Of a stretch of DNA of 64,000 nucleotides, positions 1 through 12,436 are shown piece after piece (the stretch's first letter is position 1; each line of letters opens with the position of its first letter). This DNA comes from Leptasterias polaris (lineage: Eukaryota; Echinodermata; Asteroidea; Forcipulatida; Asteriidae). Both the position numbers and the translations under genes were made by a program. Location of the stretch: NCBI GenBank assembly GCA_037783415.1, contig JAZGTN010000022.1, positions 5,864,001-5,928,000 on the forward strand, given 5' to 3'. The notes below the pieces were generated by a model that saw only the letters and a list, made by a program, of their open reading frames with translations, made no database searches and was not told the DNA's origin.

Positions 1-1147
1 TTTGTGTTGTCGGATGGAATGGAGAGGCAAGATTGAAATCTAATTGTTGAGAGACCTGTGAACTTTTGCTGCATATCAGCAACAGAAAAAGTACATGTAC
101 GTCCCCAGCCTTACTCTTCAGGCCTGACCAATTTCAAAATTACATTAACAAATTTGTATGGTCTCTTACCAAATTTGGTAGGAAAGGTTGATCTATCTTT
201 GCCATGGGGAACAAATTGCAAAGAACTAACTTCCCTCGTGGCACCGAGGATTCCCTTCAATATTCAACATTGGTTTAAACAAAACACAGAATATTTTCTA
301 ACGCAATTGTGTATAACTTTATTTGTGCGTTAACTGTTGAAATATTGATGGTTTTGACATTTAGTACATTGGATGTTTTTGCAGTTGCTACCATCTTTGT
401 TTTAGGGTAGGCTATAACTCTGTGAGAGTCAAACTGAGACATTGATATAGTGAAATAGCATTTCATGAAGAACAGACTGAATGAAGTCTTTTTAAGCTGG
501 TCTAATGGGTAGAAAAAAAGCACTACATTAATTATCAGAACATAAGACGCCTCTGCCCTCCCCAATTTTGATTATAATAATAATAATGACAATATAAAAA
601 ATAAAAGAATAAGGTTGTACATAAAAATACTAATTTTGTTTCTTCATTAGACTGGAGACATTTAGGCAAAGACTAATTTCAACAATCGAAGCATAAAAGA
701 TTGCTGAGCAGCAACGAAATACGCTTAGCACTAAAGGTTTTTTATAGTTGAAGCTGGTTTGAAAGCAACTTCAATTCAAAAGTGCTTTAATTTAATTGGG
801 TACAAGTACCAATCAGCCTCGGAAATGATCACACAAAAACAAAATGCTTTCATTATTTAGTTAATACTTACCAAATTTGTTGTTTTCTAGACAACCTGAG
901 CACTCATTGTTTAAAATGTTTACAAGGTTCCTCTAATGTTTCTCAAATCTCAAATCTCAAAGACACAAAAACATGTACTTTTACTGCAGTCTTTGAACTT
1001 TATTCTTAAATTAAAGAACACTGACATTTTCTCTTGACAAATGACGCATGTTAATGACTAAAGTTTTTGAATTTCTGTAAGAATTTGATTAGCATAAGAA
1101 TTGGTAAGAATTGTTTTGGGTTATTAATTCATGGTATTGGCTTAACA
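1..1147. other. AT-rich non-coding DNA
   Basis: I see no exon or protein similarity here. The stretch is AT-rich with a short ATA/ATT simple repeat around 570-590. It could be intron or intergenic DNA of the gene whose exons appear near 60.8 kb, but nothing in the sequence decides this. Confidence 0.5.
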
Positions 1148-1478
1148 CATGTCACATGTGTAACATTGGTAATTGTCAAAGACCAGTATCCACACTTGAT
1201 GTGATCCATGAAATAACAAACCTGTGTACGTTTAAGCTCAATCGTTCATCGGAGTCAAAAGAAAAAAGCGGGGAAAAACCTTAAATGTTTTCACTGTTTT
1301 CAAATATTGAGTTCTTGACTCTTGAGAGCAAAACTAATTATTTTACTAATTTCTCAAAAACTATAGCATCTCAGGCAAAAATATTTGAAAGGGGGGTTTC
1401 CCACCATGAACATCTTTATATACCATGTAAGTTATGCGTGAATCTATGCAAATTGACAAACACCCTCAACGGAATAAT
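1148..1478 (+). mobile_element. Old, diverged MITE of the GTACAACATTGGTAA family
   Basis: The order of words matches the better preserved copy at 34931-35291: ACATTGGTAATTG, then CCACACTTGATGTGA, CATGAAATAACAAACCTGTG, AAGCTCAATCG, and near the right end CACCATGAACATCTTTATA and ATACCATGTAAG. The terminal inverted repeats are badly eroded, so the borders are approximate. It is non-coding and presumably non-autonomous. Confidence 0.6.
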
Positions 1479-3049
1479 GCTTCACCATCTTTTAAGACAT
1501 AGATTCTAAGCTTGGAGGATAAGAGATTTAACAAAGTCCCTACCCTTCAACACTTCTCATAATGAAGTAGATGATGATGTCATTCATAACAGAGACCATC
1601 ATGCTCAGTTGTTTTGGTAGCTCAATTTCAGTCTATTTGGTTTTAACAGATGTTGTTTGTTTTTTCTGCTATTATTCTCTTTCTGCTCTAATTGTGTAAG
1701 GTTCATGCACTTTATAATATTTACTGTTTTATTGATTTTAAAGGTCTGGAGGTCATTTTGCCATTAGTGTACTTTTTCTCAGTGTAGTGATGTTATATTA
1801 TAAAACAATTGTAAAATAATTATAAGAAAAGGTTATTAATTAGAATAGTCATTAGTCAATAGGTTAGGGTCATACAAAGCCATCAGTTTTGATGTTAACC
1901 TAAATTCAAGTTAAAACTTTGCCACTGTAACATTGCTTACTGACTATGCACTGGCCATTACAGCTTCTTATCTGCATCAACATGAATTCAGTACACCTTT
2001 TAGCACTGGTGCACCTTTTGTAATGCAGAAGAACTCTTTGCGGTTCTTTTTTGTAAAAGAATTTACAACATTTAATTTTTTAAGATGAAGATAAATGTGA
2101 TGATAATTGCTTTCAATACGGTTTTCATTATGGGAACCGTGAAACGACTGTGTACCTGTGAATGAAGGTGCACAAATAAGTACATGTAAACCCATGCTTT
2201 ATAAAGAACTTTGGTACACTTTGTTCTGTCGGTGAAACTAACCCCGTTTTGACCTCCTTTCCTACTTACTGGAACACACATTCATACTAATCCATTCATG
2301 TGTTGCTCTACAATATTATTGTTATTGCTATAAATGTATTGCGATTATATAAATACATTTATATGAGGGACCCCACCATCATGTCTGGATAAATGTCAAG
2401 CCCTACCAATCACTCTGCTTTGCTATCAACTTAACTTCCTCCCCCGTGCATACATCTAGGGGTGTGGTGATTAGGCCACTTCAACCAGAACCAGGCTGTG
2501 CCAATAACTGGGGTTCCTCCCATGTGTATTGTGGGCGGTACTTGGCATCTAACTTTGTATGTGGATTGCACGTCCGGAACTACTTTATTTATGGCAGGAA
2601 TTTTGGGGTGATAAATTTGGAAACTTTGTGTGGTTGAGCTGTTGGGGTATATTGCACACGTTGTACATGTAGCTTCCTTGAACATGTGTGTAGCCCTGAT
2701 ATGAATGGCTTTACAGTATGAATGTTTAGTTAAGTTGTTATCCAGTTTAAGAAATTGTTAGACTCCCTGTTTGTGTGCAACAGCAAAGAACTAGTGCAAT
2801 TACAAGTCCTGTTTACTGTATTCAACAGCCATATTATTAGATTGCATCTGCATGACTGTGTAGACGTGGTTCCCAATCATTTCATTTATTGCTGACTTCA
2901 CAGAAACTGTGATCTCTCATGTCAAGTTCAAAGACATTTGAAATTTGGGATTTGTTTTTCGGTTAAAACACTCTGTACACTTGTAAACGCTTATTTTCTG
3001 TACCCCCCCCTAATATGACCGAACTGTTGTGGAGAACTTGTGAAAAGGA
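1479..3049. other. AT-rich non-coding DNA
   Basis: No coding exon or clear element is recognisable. Short open frames on both strands around 2430-2690 have no protein family features. The stretch ends at a poly(G) run. Confidence 0.45.
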
Positions 3050-3064
3050 GGGGGGGGGGGGGGG
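3050..3064. repeat. Poly(G) run, 15 nt
   Basis: This is an uninterrupted run of G preceded by GGA. It is one of nine long G or C homopolymers in the window. Length in the real genome may differ, because such runs are prone to sequencing and replication slippage. Confidence 0.9.
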
Positions 3065-5787
3065 TGGTGAGTGGGCCTGGAATTGTTTTTTCTTCACTGT
3101 CTCTTTGACTGAATAAAGTTGAAGCGCCATGAGCATCATACATGGCAGATAAGTGTAAAAATGTGGCCAGTATGATCATTATTGTTACATTACCATAGGC
3201 AAGGTAACTCCAACCACTGTAAAGCCCCAGTTTTATTATTACCATTCCATTAATAGTTTCTTTTTACAGGTTTGGTCATGTGGAAAATGTCAAAGGTCAA
3301 TGTGTACAGAATTTCTGAACCAAAACCATGTTGCAGAATCAAGTCAAGTCTTGCGTTAAGTAGATAGACCGCAACCACATTAGAAAGCATTCATTCTTTT
3401 TACAGGCCTGATATTCTTCCTACTGTAGTCTGATTTCTGATTTGTTTGCCCTTGGAAAAAACACAAATATTCTTATTAAAAAGGCCTGAAAAGTCTATTT
3501 ATTAGAGCTTACACCTTGTGTATATGTAGGTCAGCCCTTGTACTTGATGTTCCAATTTGTTTCCAATGACCAAATATCATCCCTGTTTTGATCTTGCTGT
3601 GAAGAACACTCAACTAAAATAATGTAACTTTTGGTAGCCACTTACATAGGAATGAAAGAAGTGTGAAGTAGATTAAAATCTTGTATTCTTGACAATTATT
3701 CTGTGGTTCAGGTAAAATGTTTAATGAGACATGTGTAAATGTTGAATCAGACTGCAATAGGCAAAGTGGGGTTTTTTCAGAGCCACTTTGTATGCGCCAC
3801 TTTTCTCAACAGACCTACATGACCATTGACTGTACCCTTTTTGTCTTTCCTATCGCATACTACTTGTGTTGCATTTGTTGAAAACTTAAGAACTGGAATA
3901 AGTATGTATAGCTCCAAGACCCAATGTTGTGTCTTCTCTTAAAAGACAAAGTCCAAACACTGGGTTTGTTTGCTTTGTACACAACTGACATGAATCTAAA
4001 TGGCTGAAGCTTGATATCCGAGAAGACAGACCAGCATCAAGAGCAAAGAACACCCACGAAAAGAAACATTTCTGTCCAGAAGAGGCAGTGACCCAAACTG
4101 AAATCTAATCCAGTAGCTAAGGGCGTGGCCTACAATCCCTGTTTAGTCTGCAAAACCCAGTAACAAAAGGTATGTGTTCCAATTAAGGTTGACCCATTTT
4201 TTCTGTCCATGAAGGAAGAGAGAATGCAGCAAGAGAGATCTAGTACACACCCTGATCGGGGGCATCTGGTTACTCTGATGACTCTTCTGTAGATTCTTAT
4301 TTCAATGTCTGCCCTAGTAATGCTGGCGGGGTTAGGGGCTTGTTGCTTGACGGCCCCAGCTGAACTTTGTCAAATTTCAAATTTAAGATTATGATTAGGT
4401 TAGACTGAATGCTTATAACACCCCCCCCCCCCCCCCCCATCTCTTAAGAAAGATTGAGACTGTGTTTGCTGCTGTTGTTTTAATTGTGTGCATTTATTCA
4501 TGAGAAATTGCATTTTTTGTATGAAATAAAATCTGGAAAAAATGCTTTATAATTTATATAAATGTTCTTCAATTTGCTGAGAGTATGAGATGCGCTTTCT
4601 AATGTTTCATTTTTTATTATTACCAACTTTAACATTCATTTTGTTTTCCATTTGGTCTTATTCTCTTAAATGTTAACTTGATTCCTCACATTTTGGTTAG
4701 GTTTAATGTTCTTGATATGTAATCTTAACAACCTTGATTGATTTACAAGGATCCATCTTCACTCTAACAAAATCCAACATTGTATGGTAACACAAAGCCT
4801 ACACTGTTAGATTCTGATTATAATAGTATCCTGTACCCATAAAAAACAATTTACTGGTGCAATCCTCAGTCCAACAGAATCAAACAAAACATGCATTTAG
4901 GTTTTTGTCCGGTCAATTCATAAATTTGGAAGAGTTTGGGGGTGGTTCCTTAAGATTATGCCATTCAAGGAAACACAGGTCCATCAACTATCCAGTTTTC
5001 TTCATTATGTCTAAGAAGTTTGTTTGTTTGTTTGTTTTTGTTCAAGCTTAACCCCACTTGACCAATTTTGTCAAGGGCAACACAATCTCCTTCTTAAAAT
5101 GATCTATTATCCTGACCAGTTCCACCAGCCCCCCTTGTTGCTCTGTAGACTGGAATCTGATTAGAAATACAGACAGTCAAGATTGAATGATCACAATATA
5201 CCAAGTGTTCTTGGGTCACAATATATTCCTTGTTCCTTTAGTTACCTAGGCAAATACAGACTGATACAGTAAGGCACATAATTATGCAGAATAAGTGTAG
5301 GGAATTTGACCCTTCTTCCTGACAAACAAGTTCATTGTACTCAAAGCAATTGTAGTATGGCACTAAGAAGGAAATAATAATATCAGATTGTGAGACTGTT
5401 TCACCAGATGAAATTAAAAAATTCTGTTGGACTGAAATTGGAGTCGGGGGAGAAATACACACAATTGAGTTAGATTAGGGAGAAATTAAAATCAATTAAG
5501 AACTCCTCATGATGACTGGGGAAGGTTGTTGACAGAAGACACCTAACCGGACTCCATTTTTCTGTTATTCTTTACAAACTACTAAAAGGAGCTATTGGTT
5601 TTTGGTGTCTGGATTCTGATGTTTGTTGTCAGCCCTCTTTTGATGTTTTGTCTTTTTAAGGAGTGCTGCTCTTTTGTCAACATTTATTTGCCCAATACAT
5701 TCTTTTACATAATTGTTATCAACTATCCTTTCGCATGGTGTACACTATCTAAAAATCTCACTTATTCTTGTGTAAGAAAAGTGCCTC
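3065..5787. other. AT-rich non-coding DNA with poly(C) and (TTTG)n
   Basis: No gene is recognised. It contains an 18-nt poly(C) run at 4421-4438 and a short TTTG repeat at about 5019-5040. The remainder is unique-looking AT-rich sequence. Confidence 0.5.
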
Positions 5788-6163
5788 TTAAAGGCACTGT
5801 ACACGTTTGGTAATTACTCAAAATATATATTAGCATAAAAACTTACTTGGTAACGAGCAATGGAGAGCTGTTGATAGTATAAAACATTGTGAGAAACGAC
5901 TCCCTCTGAAGTAACGTAGTTTTTGAGAAAGAGGTAATTTCTCACTAAAATAATAAAAGACTTCTGGCCAGAAGCCTTTTATTCCTATCTGAAAGCACAC
6001 TAATTTGTACAACAAGGGTGTTTTTTCTTTCATCAATTTCTTGCAACTTCAATGACCAATTGAGTCAAAATTTTCACATGCTTGTTATTTTATGCATATG
6101 TTGGGATACACCAAGTGAGAATACTGGTCTTTGACAATTACCAAACGTGTCCAGTGCCTTTAA
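5788..6163. mobile_element. Complete MITE with TTAA ends (family B)
   Basis: The left end reads TTAAAGGCACTGTACACG and the right end CGTGTCCAGTGCCTTTAA, giving terminal inverted repeats of roughly 27 bp that continue into TTTGGTAATT / AATTACCAAA. TTAA occurs at both borders, as expected if TTAA is the duplicated target. The 376-bp interior has no meaningful ORF, so it must depend on a transposase supplied elsewhere. The right subterminal part (CACCAAGTGAGAATACTGGTC) is shared with the family-A MITEs of this window, so the two families are related. Assigning a superfamily (piggyBac-like or Kolobok-like, both TTAA users) is inference only. Confidence 0.8.
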
Positions 6164-7962
6164 TGCTCTGAGTTTCATGTGGTTTTGGTATAAAAGTCTG
6201 TGGTTTTAACAAGTGTCTGACTGCTGGATACTAAGAACAGAAATAAAGATGAAAATAAGATAAAACTGTAGGCCTACATTGGTATCTTCTATACACCTGA
6301 TGTACACTTAGTGCCTTCTAACCTTTGTCCTTGTGTGATGCCATGAGCTGGGAGTTCTATACTCTCATCGTGCAGCCAGTCTTACCGCCCGCCCGACAAA
6401 AACAAACCCTCACTGACCATCAAGTTTTTTATTTCTTGTCAAAATTATTCACAACATTCTTCTCACAGCTGATTTGTGTCAAACCTGCCAGCTCTACCCC
6501 GCAACTAATTTCTCAGATTCCAAACAAAGCAAAATCTTCAAACATGGCATCCAATTTCCAAATAAAGTGAAACTCAAGTGTGACTCAAATTACAACATAA
6601 ACAAAATTTGGGGGGGGGAATTAAGGCTCTGAAACAAGAACTGTCTCTTGGAAAAACACAGTGTGACCCCAGCTGAATAAGTGTTCTAAAAGAATAAACG
6701 GTTAAATCCCCCAAATTTATCTCCACCCTACAATGTACATAGGATCTAGAATCTCAGTTCTGAGAATCAGAATTCAGGTCAAACAAGGCTGTGTGGAAAA
6801 AGTTGGGGGGGGGGGGGGGGGGGTGGCATTTAACTTTTTTATATATTTATTTTTTGTGTGGGGGTCAAATTTTTCAGAAAACAGCTGTTTTGGGTGTATG
6901 TCTTGCTTTTACAAATGGTTTTTGATGCCAAGAAAATTAGTTTCTGGGATTTTGTAATTAGTTTGTATAAATTCTACTTGTACCAGTTTTCCACCCAGTG
7001 TGCTCTCCGTAAAGCAATTCAAAGTCACAACAAGGATTGTAACTTGATAATTCTTTTAACATCCACAAAGAATTCCAGGTGATTTCTAGCTATTTTTGAA
7101 AGTACAATTCCTTAAATTGTATTGATTCAATCCAGCACCCTCCCTCTTCCATCAAGGTTAGACCACAATTACCCCTGACTGTGGCCCCTGACCCTGACTT
7201 ATACAACCTACAAGTACCCTCTGACCACATCAGGTACACACTGGGCATATATCCAACCATTAACAAGCTCCTTTGGCATGCTACTGTGGTTGCCAAGGTC
7301 TTGACCTTTCTGATTTCAATGTCAAAGGTCAAACAATTAGAGGCGTTGAGGGAGGACTCTGTAACTGGGCCACGGTCTTGGTGGGATCTTGGATCCTGCT
7401 GGAATCGGAACTAGCTCTGTGTGATTTTCACTTGGTCTTTCATCATAATATCTGCTTTCAGTGTTAAAAACATTTATTTTTGAAATTCATTGGATTAAGG
7501 GGAAATATATAAACAATTTAAAAAGTTGTTATGCATGTAGTCCTCTTTTAAGAGCAAGTTAGGAACTGGATATTCTATTAATTTTTCATATAGCTTATTT
7601 GATCATTGTGTAAGAAAAGCAACTGGTTCAGACAGTTAAAGAAATTGTACCTCTATAAAATTATAAATTTCCTTGAGTCTATAAACATTCTGCAGGAAAA
7701 CCTGTTTTGTGTTAGTTTTAATGATGATGTTATTCATTAACTGAACTGGCCTTTCACTAGCTTGAAGGTAATAATTGAATTTATGGACAGTTTTGAGACT
7801 GTGTTTTTACAAAGGATGTCATGAAGGGCCTTGTACATAAATTCCTGTATGTTTCAAAGGACTGCCAAGGATTCAAGTGAATTTCAAAGGCCTGGATGCA
7901 TCATCATGGTATTGTGTTTGTTCTCAAGGAAAGGAAAGATTATGGTTTTGTGTTGTTGTTGT
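6164..7962. other. Non-coding DNA with 19-nt poly(G)
   Basis: No exon is recognised. A 19-nt poly(G) run lies at 6805-6823. Several short open frames between 6.7 and 7.5 kb overlap one another on both strands and have no family features. Confidence 0.5.
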
Positions 7963-8580
7963 TATTATTATTATTTATTCGGCATACTTCACAAGACAAT
8001 AAAAATACAAAACAGTTGAGACAATGATAAAAAAAAGGGAACAAAGAATAGACCTTATGCATATGACGTCATTTGAGTAGGGCGCCCTCACCTAAAGGTC
8101 AAAAGGAAGATGCTCATTGGCCAGTCTTGTGCGCCGCGCGTACAAATCAGCGCGTTTCCATTGTTTCATCATCAGTTTACCTCTAAGATGGCGGCTTGGT
8201 GACGTCAATGCATAAGGTCTATAGAGCCAGCAACACATGCCAGGAAAAAAAAAAGTTAACCTAATAACTGTGGCCCAAGAGCCTTCGTTTCCAATGCTAC
8301 TGGCTATACAGAAATATAGAGAATATAACAAAAAATATATAACATTTTATGTACAGCAATAAAAGGTAGTATTACTATTATACTATATAACAAATTGCAC
8401 ATATTAAAATATACAAAAATACACACATTAAATTATATAAACTAATGAAAATATGAAAATAGAAAATATACAAAATAAATAATGAAAATAAATAAGTAAA
8501 GAAAATGTATAAGTAAAGAAAAAAATAATTAATTAAAGAATAAATAAATAAAATAAATAAAAAAGAATGTTCTGTTGTAT
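7963..8580 (-). mobile_element. Possible LINE 3'-end relic plus A-rich tract
   Basis: A TTATTATTATTTATT stretch at about 7966-7980 leads into an A-rich sequence interrupted by the MITE at 8048-8223. It continues into a very A/T-rich tract (8370-8570) built from AAATA/AATAAA-like words. A short A/T microsatellite tail of this sort resembles the 3' end of the LINE at 42.7-44.3 kb on the - strand. No coding remnant is visible, so this could equally be simple-sequence DNA. Confidence 0.25.
8048..8223. mobile_element. Complete MITE with TAGACCTTATGCAT ends (family D)
   Basis: Left end TAGACCTTATGCATATGACG and right end CGTCAATGCATAAGGTCTA form inverted repeats of about 22 bp with one offset base pair. 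TA flanks both ends, consistent with a TA target duplication of the mariner/Tc1 kind (inference). The 175-bp element is CpG-rich compared with its surroundings. It carries a perfect AAGATGGCGGC word at 8185-8195, the core of the vertebrate YY1 site. It appears inserted into an older A-rich sequence. Confidence 0.8.
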
Positions 8581-8756
8581 CTGGCATGGTTTAGCTGCAA
8601 ATTGCTCGACAGTTTATTGTTTACAAGGCTTACAAGGCACAACATTAATGAGAAACATTAGATTAATTTTGACATCTCTCATCCCTTGAAGGCTATCTGA
8701 ATCACCTTGTAGCTACATCTTTGAATAGATACAAGTGCTATGGTATTTAAAGCACA
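8581..8756. other. Short non-coding spacer
   Basis: Nothing recognisable lies between the A-rich tract and the next MITE. Confidence 0.5.
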
Positions 8757-9070
8757 TTGTGTCACATTGGTAATTGTCAAAGACCAGTATCCACACTTGA
8801 TGTGACCCAACGTAAACATGAAATAACAAACCTGTGAAAGCTTAAGCTCAATTTGGTCATTGGAGTCACGAGAAAAAAGTTTTAAAAACCTTAAATGTTT
8901 TCACTGTTTTCAAACATTGAGTTCGGACATGATCAAAACCAATTGTTTTACTCATTTTTCAAAACCGTTGCATTTCGAGCAATTATGTTTGAAAAGAAGT
9001 TTCCACCATGACCATCTTTATACCAATGTACGTTGCGTGCGTATCTAATGCTATGCACACCCTCTAAATG
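8757..9070 (+). mobile_element. Diverged MITE, family A
   Basis: The word order is the same as in the copies at 1148 and 34931: CACATTGGTAATTGTCAAAG, CCACACTTGATGTGACCCAA, CATGAAATAACAAACCTGTG, CTTAAGCTCAAT, then TTCCACCATGACCATC and CTTTATACC. The right end (GCACACCCTCTAAAT) retains part of the terminal repeat, while the left end is eroded. It is non-coding. Confidence 0.65.
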
Positions 9071-10427
9071 TCTGATTATTATCATGGTTATTATCTCTTG
9101 ATACCCAGAAAAATACCACAGACATCAAACTAAGCCCACTGTATATTACCAATTTGAAGAAAAGGCTTATTAAGTGTGACTTTCACTTTCAAAAGACCCT
9201 TGAGAGTGTAGGGGTTTTCCCCAAGAATCTGGACTTCCGGGCACCTCTAATTACACTACAGCAGCTACAGCATGTATTGTGAAATTTTTTTAAAGAACTT
9301 TTATTATGCTTTTAAAAATAAATTTCACCTGTTTGATTTGGTTTGAATAAAGAAAAGCTTGATTTACAAATTGTTAACAGTAAAAGTTTTGCGATTTTTT
9401 TGTTTGTTTTTGAAAAGCTGACCTTAATTTCTGCTTCACTTTTTGAAAACATTAAAGCCCATGCAATAAAAGGTGATTGTTGTGATCCTTAAAATATGCG
9501 AAGTTAGGACGTCGTAGTGCCATGGACTCAATATTGACACTTTGAACCAGAAATATTTGACACTTTGAACAAGAAATATGTCTTAATTTTCTCTCAAGTT
9601 TTCTCAATTTAATTTTAATTTTATATATTATGTTGTAAGTTTTAATGTAATCATTCCACCAATATGTTTTTTGGGGGTGGAAAAAAAGTTAAGGGACAAA
9701 AATTAAAAATCACACAAAATTGCACCACATCAACCTCCCATAGCTGAAGGCTCAGTGGTACCCAGAAGCTCAATGGTGACCTTTTTTCTCGCGAGGTGTA
9801 CTCATGCACCCAGTCTATTGAAGTTTTACAAGTTTGTTGAATGACGAGTTTGTAATTGTGTTAAACTGTTTGAATCAGTTCTGTCTCAAAAAATCCACAC
9901 TGCACCATAATTTTACTCTTTTAAAATGAACATTCACACATGTTATCAATCCAGTAACTTAAATGACTGATGTCCTTAAAAACCTATTGTTAGGGAGTAG
10001 ATAAGACATTTATTTTATTTTTCTTCCTGACTCTGAGAAACTATTGCCAGCTGTAAAACACAGCATACTGCTAAAAAGAATGGATCCTGTTACCCACATG
10101 CTGAAGAAGCTACCTATATTAATATCATTGCACACTCTACCTAAACTTCACAGTTAGTATATAAAAAAAAACATTCTGGTTAAGAAATTGCACTGAAATA
10201 TGTTTGCCATCTGGAGTTTTTCTGGGGCAGAGGAAAAACAAGACAGAGTTAGTAGCGCTTATTGAGGGTTTGAGTATTGAATGCTGCAGCGCTTGGCGGC
10301 TTTACCATGGGTAACTCCCACAGCACTTGACCCCATGACCAACATCTGTAGAGTGGAAGAGAATGCAATTATAAGGTTACCCTTCTAGACTTTACTTAGA
10401 TCATTGTACCACTGCTGTTTATGAACA
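9071..10427. other. AT-rich non-coding DNA
   Basis: No exon or element recognised. TTTGACACTTTGAAC is directly repeated around 9535-9570. The rest is unremarkable AT-rich sequence. Confidence 0.45.
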
Positions 10428-10704
10428 GGGCCTAATTTCATAGATCTGCTTAACGGCTGATTTTGTGCTTTCCTGTGTGAGTTTCCATTTCGTAGCACTG
10501 CTAACCGTTAGCACACGAAAAGGCATGCTAAACTTCCGGTGCTTACTGTATTAAAATGAATGCAAATCCATTGGTGAATGCACAAGCTGGCCGCCTAATC
10601 TTTCTTGCTCACCTGTGAAATACGCTTACGCTCAAGCCAATGTTTTTGCTATAGTTAGCATGAAAACTTGCTTACCGTTAAGCAGCTCTATTAAATTGGC
10701 CCCA
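10428..10704. mobile_element. MITE with GGGCCTAATTTCAT ends (family C)
   Basis: The left end reads GGGCCTAATTTCATAGATCT followed by GCTTAACGG. The right end reads CCGTTAAGCAGCTCTA followed by TTAAATTGGCCCC. These form imperfect inverted repeats of about 30 bp around a 276-bp non-coding body. Internal GCTAACCGTTAGCAC and related words are themselves partly palindromic. Four further members of the family lie at 37016, 51642, 60302 and 63521. Confidence 0.75.
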
Positions 10705-12355
10705 GCTGAATTTCAACACAAATTTAATTCATTCCCATTATTAGAATAAGTTACCTGTAGATGTTGTCTTGTCGGATTTGGGTCAGTAGCTTCAGTTTAT
10801 TATAAACCTAATGCTACTCTTCTTGTTTCATTCAAGAGGTTCTTTTCCCTTCTTATTCTTGCTGGAAACTTCAAAAACAAAGTTTAGTAAAAACTAATTT
10901 GACAGAATCAACAGATGTATTGTGTCAATGCTTCAACATCTTAAGATAATAATTGGGTCAAATTGAAATCAAGTTGTTACCATACTGCAGCTTTTTATTT
11001 TATGGATCCTAAATGAAATATCTATATTACTAAATAGTAAATGTACATTTTCAGTCATATATTTTGTGGGTTCCAATATTTTTAGGAGTTCCAGGGTGCT
11101 GCCAGAAATCATCTCAGAGTTCATCCCGGTGAAAAAAATAGAAATGGAAAATTAGTTTCTGCTGCAAATCTGTTCTTTGCTTTGTGAATGAAAATAGTGG
11201 AATTAGTAGAGATGGCAATGAGCAATGTAGTGGTTAGACTTTGTCTCATTCACCATGGTAAGAGTTCAAACCATAATGCCCTCATGGAGTAAAGGTGTTA
11301 GGAATTGTAAGCTGAGATGCTTCGCTTGGCTAGTAGCGTAAAGCCTGAGCTTGCTTCTACACTGCAGCTGGCCTTCTTAGCACTAGAGCCTCTGCAGCTC
11401 AGGAATGCTTCTCACATCTAAGACTCAGTCATCACCATGATCCCATTCCAACCGCTGAGACAACAATGCCCCTACCAAATTGCATCACTTGAGGAATGAT
11501 TGTATACACAGCGGACAGACTCTGCGATCATTGAACTCACTGGTCTGGATATCGGGTGATGCGGCAGCGGGCTTCCTCAAGACAAATAAGAAATGCTATT
11601 TTATGATATGATAACCTTAACCTTTCACTGCAGTAGCGGCAGGGCAGGGTACAGACTATAAGGATCAGCCGCTGCTAATTTCCAAAAGCTATTCCTTACC
11701 GAGTGGGGACGGATGAATTAAGTTTATCAATTTTATTCGTGTCCTCAGTGACAGACTATAACCGCAAGGTATATGTATTCCTTATGCCAAACCATGATAT
11801 CGCAGTAGGAGTGGATTTGTAATGAGTGATATGTACGCTATTGGATAATTTTTAGATGATGAAATGTAATAAGTAGAAGTCAAGGATTTGATTTCACTTT
11901 AGCTCGGTTGTATTGACTTTGTGTACTACACAAGCCGTAAACATGCTGTATGAATCCTCAATGTGATAAACCATGTTGTTGACAGGTAGAACATATACTC
12001 TCACTGTCTCAGCTATCCTTATTTTTGTCTAATTTGATTTAACACACCCATAATGTTGATTAATAACCCAATTGAGAAGTGCCACACTATGTATGCCGTA
12101 TGACAAAACATTCTCGCACTGTGGCACTTAGAATGTTCTATCACAAAATGTGCATAAATATAACACAGCTTGGAGGAAAAAAAGGCAACAAGTGATCTCA
12201 GCTTAAATTCATTTTAAGTTTATTCAATCAATGAGGAAACTGAGTTCACATGAGAGTAAACAGATTTTAATTGTAAAAACAATCATTTCGGATACCTTTT
12301 TTCCGGTGCTTTTCAGAAAGATTTGCGAAAAAAGCCCCGTGTCGTCATCACTCAT
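10705..12355. other. Non-coding DNA
   Basis: No exon is recognised. A weak tRNA-like segment at 11215-11290 is listed separately. Around 11.4-11.8 kb the sequence is somewhat richer in GC and looks single-copy, but I see no specific feature. Confidence 0.4.
11215..11290 (+). mobile_element. Weak tRNA-like (SINE head?) segment
   Basis: TGTAGTGGTTAGAC at about 11226-11239 resembles a tRNA A box. GAGTTCAAACC about 35 bp downstream resembles a B box. There is no cloverleaf and no recognisable SINE body, so this is at best a decayed tRNA-derived SINE. Confidence 0.25.
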
Positions 12356-12436
12356 GTTACGTCATGTGTGGGAGCTCCGTTTTGTAGAGCCAATTTGTTG
12401 CAATTACGAAGCAACGTCCCACAGATGACGTCAAAC
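12356..12436. mobile_element. Tiny inverted-repeat element (family E)
   Basis: GTTACGTCATGTGTGGGA at 12356-12373 is mirrored by TCCCACAGATGACGTCAAAC at 12417-12436. This is an inverted pair with three differences around a 43-bp centre. The two TGACGT/ACGTCA cores are CRE/ATF-like. It could be a very small MITE or a natural hairpin. No target duplication is obvious. Confidence 0.5.

Noticed and set aside
8370..8587. 69-codon - strand frame rich in Phe, Leu, Ile and Tyr resembling a membrane protein
   Set aside because: It is the translation of an A-rich simple tract (AAATA/AATAAA words) and not a gene.
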